This document shows, piece after piece, positions 43,233 through 50,788 of a stretch of DNA of 64,000 nucleotides. A program made the position numbers and the translations under genes. How positions within the stretch are numbered: position 1 is the stretch's first letter; the number at the start of each line of letters is the position of its first letter. The notes below the pieces were generated by a model, which saw only the letters and a list, made by a program, of their open reading frames with translations, did not search any database and was not told where the DNA came from. Source of the DNA: Kribbella sp. VKM Ac-2568 (GTDB lineage: Bacteria > Actinomycetota > Actinomycetes > Propionibacteriales > Kribbellaceae); the NCBI RefSeq assembly GCF_004345365.1, contig NZ_SLVF01000009.1, positions 345,480-409,479 on the forward strand, read 5' to 3'.

Positions 43233-43628
43233 ATGGATGGTCTGAAGATCGAAGCGACGTCGATAACCATCGCGACCCCGGATCCCCGAGCGCTGGCGGC
43301 CTTCTACTCCCGCCTCCTCGACCTCCCGGTCACCGTCGAGGAAGGCCCTCGCCCGGGCGAACCCGAGGCCGACGGCTGGGCCCAGATCCGCAACACCTCA
43401 GGTCCCACCCTCAACTTCGAATACGAACGTGTGTGGACCACCCCGATCTGGCCCAGCAAACGCGGCACCCAACACGCCACCCAGCACCTCGACATCCACG
43501 TCTCCGACCTGGAAGCCGCCACCACCCACGCCATCTACGCCGGCGCCACCCTCGCCCCCTACCAACCCCAAGAAACAGTCCGAGTCCTCTTCGACCCCTC
43601 CGGCCACCCCTTCTGCCTCTTCACCTGA
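43233..43628 (+). CDS. VOC/glyoxalase-fold protein
   Basis: The product is 131 residues from ATG 43233, preceded by CAGGAG. Paired beta-alpha-beta-beta-beta units: ITIATPDPRALAAFYSRLLD and HLDIHVSDLEAATTHAIYAG, ending FDPSGHPFCLFT. This is the CFP32/YdhR-like small VOC type; its substrate cannot be read from sequence. Flanked by gaps without recognisable genes (120 and about 200 nt). Confidence 0.88.
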   Translation: MDGLKIEATSITIATPDPRALAAFYSRLLDLPVTVEEGPRPGEPEADGWAQIRNTSGPTLNFEYERVWTTPIWPSKRGTQHATQHLDIHVSDLEAATTHAIYAGATLAPYQPQETVRVLFDPSGHPFCLFT

Positions 43629-43829
43629 TCCCCACTCGACCGCGACAGATCCCCATCCGCGAGACCAGGCCTAGCCGATCACCAACCAACGTCGCTCTGC
43701 ACCGGCCGACGACCTCGAACCCACAGGCCCTCTCCTGCCTCAGCCCAGGTCCGCAGGCCGTACCCCCTGCGTGCCTGCCTGTCGACGCGCTTCCTTCCGC
43801 TCTTGGTTTGTTGCCCACAGAATGTCCTG

Positions 43830-45134
43830 GTGTCGAACCAGAACCCCGGGCGATGCCCGGACTGTGAGGGTGAACTGTCGGTGGTCGACGGCGGGCAGCC
43901 GTGGTGTACCGCTTGCGAGTGGAACCTCACCGTCTACGATCCGCAGGTCTTGCCGCCACGCGGCTGGCTCTGGCTCGAGCGGTGGGGCCATGGCGTAGCC
44001 ACTCGCCTCGACAACCGGCTGTTCACCGAGAACCACCGATCGCCGGCCGAACGATCTCACTGGACTGCTGCACGGGTGCTGCTGGTCGCGATCTCGACCG
44101 TCCTCGTCCTCACAGCCTTGGGCTGCCTGATCGTCGGAGGCATGCTCATGCTCCGCGACTTTCCCAGCATCTGGGTCGTCCCGGGGCTCGGGTTGATCCT
44201 GCTCGGAATCGTGCTGCGGCCGCGGTTCGGCCGTGGGCCACGCAAGAGGCACCGGCTGCGCAGGGAGCAGGCACCAGTCTTCTTCGCCCTGCTCGACGAG
44301 GTCGCATCGGCCGCGGGAGCGCCGGTCCCCGACTCGGTGGTCCTCGCATCGGAGTTCAATGCATCGATGGCACGCTACGGCCTGAGAGGTCATCATTCGC
44401 TCTCGATCGGAATCCCGCTCTGGCTCGTCCTGACGCCGCAGATGCGAGTCGCGCTGGTGGCTCACGAGGTTGGTCACCTGGTGAACGGTGATCCCAGCCG
44501 CGGGCTGTTGGTGGAGCCCGCGCTGAGCACCTTCCGGCGGTTCGCCGAGGCGACCGGCGCCGAGCGAACGTTGGGCTATGTCTTCGATGCCGACCGCGGC
44601 GGGAACCGAGGGATCGGGCAGCTTCTCTTCGAGTTGGTGCTCTGGGTGATCAGCCGGGTGTTCCTCCTGATCCACATCGGCCTCAGCGCGCTCGGCCTCC
44701 GCGAACACCAGCGCGCCGAGATTCGCGCGGATGCGGTGGCCGCACATGTCGCCGGCAGCGAGGCGCTGACAGCTCTGCTGGATCGCAGTGCCCTGTCCGA
44801 CGTCATCACCACGGCCATCGGCCACGCAGCGGAGACGAAGCCGCCACTGCGCTGGTCCGAACTCGCGGACAGATTGCATCAAGGCCGCACAGCCGAGATG
44901 ACCCAGTACCGCCAGTTGACCCAGCGCGGGACGAGTCTGTGGTCATCCCATCCGCCGCTCGGCTTACGCTCCAGCCTCGTCGAATCCTGGCCCCAGGAGG
45001 AGCCAACCGTTGCTCTGACCGCGTCGCAGTGGACCCAGATCGACGAAGAACTCCGCCCTTGGTACACCGCTGCGCACCGAGCCGTCCTGGGCGCACGCGA
45101 CTATCGCCCAGACTCCGAGGCGACCATCCGCTGA
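43830..45134 (+). CDS. M48-family metallopeptidase with N-terminal zinc ribbon
   Basis: The product is about 434 residues from GTG 43830; a TTG at 43803 is an alternative, and neither has a clear ribosome site. Residues ~8-35 are a zinc ribbon (CPDCEGELSVVDGGQPWCTA, then C). Two transmembrane helices follow near 85-125. The zinc-protease site is LVAHEVGHLVNGD (HExxH) with the third ligand in AEIRADAVAAHVAGSEA. HtpX/Ste24-like membrane proteases in this group degrade damaged membrane proteins. It ends at a bidirectional terminator. Confidence 0.88.
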   Translation: MSNQNPGRCPDCEGELSVVDGGQPWCTACEWNLTVYDPQVLPPRGWLWLERWGHGVATRLDNRLFTENHRSPAERSHWTAARVLLVAISTVLVLTALGCLIVGGMLMLRDFPSIWVVPGLGLILLGIVLRPRFGRGPRKRHRLRREQAPVFFALLDEVASAAGAPVPDSVVLASEFNASMARYGLRGHHSLSIGIPLWLVLTPQMRVALVAHEVGHLVNGDPSRGLLVEPALSTFRRFAEATGAERTLGYVFDADRGGNRGIGQLLFELVLWVISRVFLLIHIGLSALGLREHQRAEIRADAVAAHVAGSEALTALLDRSALSDVITTAIGHAAETKPPLRWSELADRLHQGRTAEMTQYRQLTQRGTSLWSSHPPLGLRSSLVESWPQEEPTVALTASQWTQIDEELRPWYTAAHRAVLGARDYRPDSEATIR

Positions 45135-45143
45135 TTCAGCACA

Positions 45144-45178
45144 AGGGCCCACGACCGACGGGAGTCGGTGTGGGCCCT
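45144..45178. terminator. bidirectional terminator between M48 peptidase and ettA
   Basis: AGGGCCCAC-G-ACCGAC-GGGA-GTCGGT-GTGGGCCCT forms a 15-bp stem with a one-base bulge and a 4-nt loop, between two convergent genes. Confidence 0.88.
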
Positions 45179-45191
45179 CTGAGGACTGTTG

Positions 45192-46874
45192 TCAGTCGCG
45201 GGTCAACTTGCGGTAGGTGACTCGGTGGGGGCGGGCTGCTTCGGCGCCGAGGCGTTCGATCTTGTTGGCCTCGTAGGCGGCGAAGTTGCCCTCGAACCAG
45301 AACCACTTGGACGGGTCGTCGTCGGTGCCTTCCCAGGCGAGGATGTGGGTCGCGACGCGGTCCAGGAACCACCGGTCGTGGGAGATCACCACGGCACAGC
45401 CCGGGAACTCGAGCAGCGCGTCCTCGAGCGACTGCAGCGTCTCGACGTCCAGGTCGTTGGTCGGCTCGTCGAGCAGCAACAGGTTGCCGCCCATCTTCAG
45501 CGTCAGGGCCAGGTTCAGCCGGTTCCGCTCACCACCCGACAGCACGCCGGTCGGCTTCTGCTGGTCCGGGCCCTTGAACCCGAACGACGCCACGTACGCG
45601 CGGCTCGGCATCTCGAAGTTCGCGACCTTGATGTAGTCGAGCTCGTCGGACACCTGCTGCCAGACCGTCTTCTTCGGGTCCAGCCCGCCACGCGACTGGT
45701 CGACGTACGAGATCCGGACCGTGTCGCCCAGCTTCAGGGTCCCGTTGTCCGGGGTCTCCTCGCCGACGATCATCCGGAACAGGGTCGACTTGCCGACGCC
45801 GTTCGGGCCGACGACACCGACGATGCCGGCGCGGGGCAGGGAGAAGCTCAGGCTGTCGATCAGCTTGCGATCGCCGAAGCCCTTCTCCAGCTTGTTCGCC
45901 TCCAGCACCGTGCTGCCCAGTCGCGGACCCGCCGGGATGTTGATCTCGTCGATGTCCAGCTTCTTCGAGCGCTCGGCCTCGGCCGCGAGCTCCTCGTACC
46001 GCGCGAGGCGGGACTTGCTCTTGGTCTGCCGGGCCTTCGCGTTCGACCGGACCCACTCGAGCTCGCGCTCCAGGATCTTCTGCCGCTTCGCGTCCTTGCG
46101 GCCCTCGACGACGAGCCGCTCCTGCTTGGTCTCCAGGTACTTCGAGTAGTTGCCCTCGTACCCGTACGTGCGGCCGCGGTCGAGCTCGAGGATCCACTCG
46201 GCGACGTTGTCCAGGAAGTACCGGTCGTGGGTGATCGCCAGGACGGCGCCCGGGTACTTCTGCAGGTGCTGCTCGAGCCATAGCACGGACTCGGCGTCCA
46301 GGTGGTTGGTGGGCTCGTCCAGAAGCAGCAGGTCGGGCTGCTGCAGGAGCAGCTTGCACAGCGCGACCCGGCGACGCTCACCACCGGACAGGTTGTCCAC
46401 CAGCAAGTCCGGCGGCGGGCAACGCAACGCGTCCATCGCCTGCTCGAGCTGAGCATCGACGTCCCATGCGTTGCGGTGATCGAGCTCGGTCTGCAGGTCA
46501 CCCATCTCGGCCAGCAGCGTGTCGTAGTCCGCGTCCGGATCGGCCAGCTCGGCGGAGATCTCGTTGAAGCGGTCGAGCTTCCTCTTGGTGTCGCCGACCC
46601 CTTCCTCGACGTTCTCCAGCACCGTCTTGCCCTCGGTCAGCGGAGGTTCCTGCAGCAGGATCCCTACCGTCGCACCCTCGGCCAGCCGCCCCTCGCCGTT
46701 CGAGGGCTGGTCCAGCCCCGCCATGATCTTGAACAGCGAGGACTTGCCGGTGCCGTTCGGCCCGACGACCCCGATCTTCGCGCCGGTCAGGAAGTTCAGC
46801 GTGACGTTGTCGAGAACGACCTTGTCGCCGTGCGCCTTCCGGACATTGCGAAGCGTGTAAATGAATTCCGCCAT
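45192..46874 (-). CDS. ettA: energy-dependent translational throttle ATPase EttA (ABC-F)
   Basis: The product is 560 residues from ATG 46874 (MAEFIYTLRNVRKAHGDKVV), the canonical EttA start and length. Two ABC domains: Walker A GPNGTGKSS and GPNGVGKST, signatures LSGGERRR and LSGGERNR, Walker B LLLLDEPTNHLD and LLLLDEPTNDLD, with the Arg-rich linker RSNAKARQTKSKSRLARYEE between them. It binds the ribosomal E site and gates the first elongation step according to ATP/ADP ratio. Confidence 0.96.
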   Translation of the reverse strand: MAEFIYTLRNVRKAHGDKVVLDNVTLNFLTGAKIGVVGPNGTGKSSLFKIMAGLDQPSNGEGRLAEGATVGILLQEPPLTEGKTVLENVEEGVGDTKRKLDRFNEISAELADPDADYDTLLAEMGDLQTELDHRNAWDVDAQLEQAMDALRCPPPDLLVDNLSGGERRRVALCKLLLQQPDLLLLDEPTNHLDAESVLWLEQHLQKYPGAVLAITHDRYFLDNVAEWILELDRGRTYGYEGNYSKYLETKQERLVVEGRKDAKRQKILERELEWVRSNAKARQTKSKSRLARYEELAAEAERSKKLDIDEINIPAGPRLGSTVLEANKLEKGFGDRKLIDSLSFSLPRAGIVGVVGPNGVGKSTLFRMIVGEETPDNGTLKLGDTVRISYVDQSRGGLDPKKTVWQQVSDELDYIKVANFEMPSRAYVASFGFKGPDQQKPTGVLSGGERNRLNLALTLKMGGNLLLLDEPTNDLDVETLQSLEDALLEFPGCAVVISHDRWFLDRVATHILAWEGTDDDPSKWFWFEGNFAAYEANKIERLGAEAARPHRVTYRKLTRD

Positions 46875-47255
46875 GCCCCAGAGCCTATGCGCTCGCCCCC
46901 TCCCAACCCCAACCGACCGTCCACGCGCTAACCCACACCAGTTCGCCCACCCCCACAACAAGCCACCGCCACCTCCGCACGCGCACCCCGCGGTGACCCG
47001 GCTCACACCTCATGGACCGGCGCGCCACCGGGCACACGTGGTGCCTACCCTCTGTGCCCGATCGCGCGTGCGACCAACACGGACCGCATGCCGCTGGCTG
47101 ACCTCGTGCCGGCGGCCGTCTGTGTGCCCGGCCGTGTGGAGTGCGGCCGGCCATCACGTGGGCCGCCGCTGCCGAGGACGGCGCGGTACACGGTGGCGCT
47201 GAAGCCGGCCGGGCGCCGCGCGCATCTGCCCGCAGTACGACGGCCTGCAGGCCCT
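46875..47255. other. 381-nt gap between ettA and ssb without recognised gene
   Basis: The stretch is C-rich near ettA and G/C-mixed near ssb. Short open frames on both strands show no family features. It should hold the ettA promoter and the ssb terminator, but I see no clear hairpin or -10 box. Confidence 0.5.
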
Positions 47256-47777
47256 TCAGGCTGCTTGTTGTTCTGAGGGATCGGGAAGGGCGGCTAGTTC
47301 TTCTGCGGGGAAGGGGTGCGGTTCGTCTTCGGGGTGGTCGGTTTCGGCTTGGGTGGAGAGGTCTCGCATCTCGGCATCGAGGGTGGACGGGGCTTCGGGG
47401 AGTTGGGTCTGGGGTGGGTTCTTGGTGAAGGTGGTTCTGCCTCGGGTCAGATCGTGGCCGACAGAGAAGGCGTCGAGGACGGTGCGGCTCTTCGTCTGGC
47501 CTTCTTCGAGCCACTCCGTGGTCTTGAGGCGGCCGGTGACGACGACCGGTTGGCCTCGCCGCAGGGATTCGTTGACGTTCTCGGCGAGGGTCCGCCAGCA
47601 CTCCACGGTGAACCAGGTGGTCGGCCGGTCGACCCAGGCCTGTTTGGTCCGGTCGTACTGGCGTGGGGTGGTTCCGAGCCGGAAGGAGGCCAGCGCCACC
47701 CGGCCCGAAACCTCCTTGAACTTGATGTCGCTGCCAACCCGGCCCTGCAGGGTCAGATAGGTCTCGCCGACGCTCAT
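47256..47777 (-). CDS. ssb: single-stranded DNA-binding protein (SsbB-like)
   Basis: The product is 173 residues from ATG 47777 (MSVGETYLTLQGRVGSDIKF). OB-fold motifs: LASFRLGTTPRQYDRTKQAW, TTWFTVECWRTLAENVNESL, RRGQPVVVTGRLKTTEW. The C-terminus lacks the DDDIPF tip of housekeeping SSB, as in the second actinobacterial paralogue SsbB, which functions in DNA uptake or chromosome segregation. Codon use near the 3' end is less GC-biased than in neighbours. Confidence 0.9.
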   Translation of the reverse strand: MSVGETYLTLQGRVGSDIKFKEVSGRVALASFRLGTTPRQYDRTKQAWVDRPTTWFTVECWRTLAENVNESLRRGQPVVVTGRLKTTEWLEEGQTKSRTVLDAFSVGHDLTRGRTTFTKNPPQTQLPEAPSTLDAEMRDLSTQAETDHPEDEPHPFPAEELAALPDPSEQQAA

Positions 47778-47884
47778 GTCACGCACCTTCCCTTCGGTCT
47801 CTTCTGTGCTGACACCAGAGAAGATGCACGTCTCGCACCCCGATTCCCGCTCCGACTTCGAAACCTGGGGACAACTCGCTATCT

Positions 47885-47925
47885 CAGCCTTGACTTATAT
47901 AAGCGGAACCCGGCAGTCTAGGTCC
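47885..47925. promoter_or_regulatory. AT-rich promoter candidate between ssb and the SRPBCC gene
   Basis: TTGACT-TATATAAG (47890-47903) is the most AT-rich spot in the 224-nt gap between two divergent genes. TTGACT could be a -35 box for the rightward gene; the reverse strand TATATAAG could be a -10 box for ssb. Spacing to a good partner element is not ideal in either direction. Confidence 0.35.
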
Positions 47926-48001
47926 CGATCAGGCCATGTACCCCGGACCGCCCGGCGCTGAGGCGTCCGCAGGCGAGAGCCGTCCGAAGAGAGGGAAGAC
48001 A

Positions 48002-48649
48002 GTGATCGACATCCTCGAGCAGATCAACGCGATCCATCGCCAGGTCAGTCAGACCGGTGAAGAGGTCCGCGTGGTGCTCCAGCGCACCTACCAGGCAGAG
48101 GTCGAGGAGGTCTGGGACGCGCTCACCGATCCCGAACGGATGCGCCGCTGGTTCATGCCGATCACCGGCGAACTGAAGGTCGGCGGCAGCTTCCAGCTCC
48201 AGGGCAACGCCGGCGGCGAGATCCTCGAGTGCGAGCCGCCGGAGCGGTTCAAGGTCACCTTCGGCGGGCCTGCCAGCATCGTCGAGATCAAGCTGACGCC
48301 GGGACCGGGCGAGACGACCAACCTCAAGATGGACCACTCGGTGCCCGCGGACTTCGGCGGTGCCGGCGGCGCGCTGTACGTCGGCCCCGGCTGGGACGGC
48401 GGTCTGATGGGCCTCGCGCTCTACCTCGACGGGAAGATCACCGAGGACATCGACCCGACCGAGATGGCCAACTCCCCCGAGGTCATCGAGTTCGGCAAGT
48501 ACTCGATCCGCGCCTGGCTCAAGGTCGTCCGCGAATCAGGCCTGATCAGCGACGAGGAAGTCCAAGCAGCCGCCGAGGCCTCCGTCGCCCAGTTCACCCC
48601 CGGCACCTCAGTAGAAGACATCGACAACCTGGAAGACCCGCCCAAGTAA
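48002..48649 (+). CDS. SRPBCC/AHSA1-domain protein
   Basis: The product is 215 residues from GTG 48002, preceded by GAGGGAAG. Helix-grip fold features: LQRTYQAEVEEVWDALTDPE, RMRRWFMPITGELKVGGSFQ, GEILECEPPERFKVTF. About 60 residues follow the usual AHSA1 core, ending in an acidic tail. Function is undefined; relatives bind hydrophobic ligands. Followed by a perfect 13-bp hairpin. Confidence 0.87.
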   Translation: MIDILEQINAIHRQVSQTGEEVRVVLQRTYQAEVEEVWDALTDPERMRRWFMPITGELKVGGSFQLQGNAGGEILECEPPERFKVTFGGPASIVEIKLTPGPGETTNLKMDHSVPADFGGAGGALYVGPGWDGGLMGLALYLDGKITEDIDPTEMANSPEVIEFGKYSIRAWLKVVRESGLISDEEVQAAAEASVAQFTPGTSVEDIDNLEDPPK

Positions 48650-48655
48650 CCCGCG

Positions 48656-48700
48656 CCCGTACTGCGGAACGGCCGACGCCCGGCGGCTCCGCAGTACGGG
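48656..48700 (+). terminator. 13-bp hairpin after the SRPBCC gene
   Basis: CCCGTACTGCGGA (48656-48668) pairs perfectly with TCCGCAGTACGGG (48688-48700), just after the SRPBCC stop. A sequence-related hairpin lies at 49081-49111 on the far side of the ADP-ribosylglycohydrolase remnant. Confidence 0.7.
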
Positions 48701-48767
48701 TTGAGAGCGGGGACGCCGGCGGTCGAGGCCCACTGGTGGGTTCGACCCTCTGCGATGATGGTCGGCG

Positions 48768-49060
48768 ATGACCATCGACCGCCGAACGAAAGCATTGAAC
48801 TCCCTGCACGGATTGGCCCTAGGTGACGCGCTGGGTTCCCAGTTCTTCGTCCCCGCCAACTGTGTTGCAGCGGACTGGGCGCATCGATCAGGACGAGTTG
48901 GCGACGAGCTTCGCCGATCACCATGACTTCGATCGTGGCTATGGACCGGGCATGAACCGGATGCTGCGGTTGGTTCGCCACGGCGGGTGTGGCGGGGAGC
49001 CGGCCTACCCGAACGCTGGCGCGCAGTCTGCGAGCCACTCCCCGACTGGGCCGGGACAAC
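48768..49060 (+). pseudogene. ADP-ribosylglycohydrolase (DraG-like) remnant
   Basis: ATG 48768 opens MTIDRRTKALNSLHGLALGD followed by ALGSQFFV, the family's conserved N-terminus (LxGLAxGDALG). After a short disrupted stretch, another frame reads GRIDQDELATSFADHHDFDR, GYGPGMNRMLRLV, matching the region about 60-90 residues further into intact proteins. About 30-40 residues between are missing and everything after ~49060, including the second metal-site half, is gone. Confidence 0.75.
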
Positions 49061-49080
49061 CTAAGCAGGAGCCGCCTGTC

Positions 49081-49111
49081 CTGCGGAACGCCAGCGCCGC
49101 GCGCTCCGCAG
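49081..49111 (-). terminator. hairpin after the DynB-like gene
   Basis: CTGCGGA (49081-49087) pairs with TCCGCAG (49105-49111), with further pairing of AGCGC and GCGCT inside. It lies 7 nt past the minus-strand stop of the GTPase gene and shares CTGCGGAACG and CTCCGCAGTAC with the hairpin at 48656. Confidence 0.6.
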
Positions 49112-49117
49112 TACTGG

Positions 49118-50788
49118 TCAGGACCGGGCGATCGCCAGTTTGTCGCGGCAGATGCTGTAGGCGTCGAGTTCTTCGCGGGCCGGGGCGATGACGTGGCTGT
49201 CGGCAACCGTCTCCAGCTCGCCGCGGAGGGCCTTCGCGACCAGGCGGGCGCGGCGGCTGGCACCGGTGGAGGCGAACAGCCGGCAGGCGGCCGATACCGC
49301 GACGCCCAGCAGTGCTCCGCCGATCAGCATGATCGTGGCGTACGGGATCCCCTGCCACTTCGGCAGCGCCAGGTCCTCCACCTGCAGGAAGGCGGACAAC
49401 AGCAGCCACACGGCTCCACCCAGCGCGACCAGGAAGAGCAGCCACTGCAGGAAGCGCGCCGCAGCCCACCAACTGGGGTTGTTGTTGGCCCCGAGGTCAG
49501 TCCGCGCTACTGCCTGGTCCAGCTCGTCTCCGAGGGACTCCTCGCGCTTGCGGATCGCAGTACGGACCGAGTCGGCCCAGGGGCGGGACAACCCACCTGC
49601 GGCCTTGTTGGTGATGTTGCGGACGGCCGTGTCCATCCGGGCCCGCTGGACGGGCGTTGCCGCTGGCAACGACGACCGCGCGATCGAGACCTCGTTGGAC
49701 GCCGACTTCCGCAGCGCCTTGCTCTGCTGCCTCGGCACCTGGTCCAGGTGCAGCCGGCGCAGCGGATCGGGCCGAAACCGGCCGAGCCACTTCGTGACGG
49801 GCCAACCCGTCGCTGCACTGGCTCGCTGCAGGTACGACCGGCGCACGGCTTCGACGACGACAGGGACGCCACTCGCGTCGGCCAGCGCGTCCACCAGCTC
49901 GGTGATGTCGGACTTGGCGATCTCGGGCGTCTTGGCGTTGCCACACTGGCTCGCCATCCGGTCCGAGACCCGGTCGACGTCCGCGGCCAAGCGCTCGCGT
50001 GCGGCCCGCTTGGCGTTGACCCGCTTGACCAGCAGCGTCCGCAGATCGTCCAGCCCGGCACCGCTCACCGCCGACGTGGCAACTATCGTCGGGCTCTTCA
50101 GGCCGTCCGACTTCAGCAGCCGGGTCAGGTCGGCCACGCAGCTCTTGCGCTGCTCATCGGTCAGCTTGTCGGCATGGTTGAGCGCGAACGCCATGATCGA
50201 CGAGTGCGACGCGAACGGCTTGATGTAGCGGTTGTGCAGCGCGGCGTCCGCGTACTTCTGCGGGTCGACCACCCAGATCAGTACGTCGACCAGCTCCACC
50301 AGGCGATCCACGATCAGCCGGTGCTCCACCTCGGTGGAGTCGTGGTCGGGCAGGTCCAGCAGAACCAGTCCGTCCAGATCCTCCGACTGCGCTTCCTCCA
50401 GCGAGCTGCGGTGCTGCACCTGGTGACGGCGCGGGATCCCCAGCCAGTTCAGGAGTTCACCGGCGGGCTCCTCACCCCACACGCACGCCAGCGGCATGGA
50501 GCTGGTCGGGCGGCGAGTGCCGATCGCGGCCAGGTCCAGCCCCGTCAGCGCGTTGAACAGCGACGACTTGCCCGAACCGGTCGCACCGGCAAGTGCCACC
50601 ACGATCAGGTCGCCGGACATCCGGAGCCGTTGCCCGGCCCGGTCCACGATCTGCGAGGCCTCGCTCAGGACCACCTGGTCCAGCCGTCCCCGGCCGGCCT
50701 CGGTGGCGTCCTCGAGCGCCTCGATCTTCGTCAGGACATCGGTAGAGCCCCTCACCAGGCCCTTGACCGCATCCACCAATCCCGTCAC
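49118..50788 (-). CDS. dynamin-like GTPase, DynB-type partner
   Basis: The product is 556 residues from GTG 50788; GTGA overlaps the upstream gene's stop by 4 nt. G1 is LAGATGSGKSSLFNALTG near 63, LLDLPDHDSTEVEHR is the G3 region, ALNHADKL the G4-like region. Two hydrophobic helices lie near 430-475 (FLQWLLFLVALGGAVWLLLS, YATIMLIGGALLGVAVSAAC). Streptomyces DynA/DynB form such a two-gene pair at sporulation septa; this assignment is by architecture and pairing, not alignment. Confidence 0.82.
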   Translation of the reverse strand: MTGLVDAVKGLVRGSTDVLTKIEALEDATEAGRGRLDQVVLSEASQIVDRAGQRLRMSGDLIVVALAGATGSGKSSLFNALTGLDLAAIGTRRPTSSMPLACVWGEEPAGELLNWLGIPRRHQVQHRSSLEEAQSEDLDGLVLLDLPDHDSTEVEHRLIVDRLVELVDVLIWVVDPQKYADAALHNRYIKPFASHSSIMAFALNHADKLTDEQRKSCVADLTRLLKSDGLKSPTIVATSAVSGAGLDDLRTLLVKRVNAKRAARERLAADVDRVSDRMASQCGNAKTPEIAKSDITELVDALADASGVPVVVEAVRRSYLQRASAATGWPVTKWLGRFRPDPLRRLHLDQVPRQQSKALRKSASNEVSIARSSLPAATPVQRARMDTAVRNITNKAAGGLSRPWADSVRTAIRKREESLGDELDQAVARTDLGANNNPSWWAAARFLQWLLFLVALGGAVWLLLSAFLQVEDLALPKWQGIPYATIMLIGGALLGVAVSAACRLFASTGASRRARLVAKALRGELETVADSHVIAPAREELDAYSICRDKLAIARS

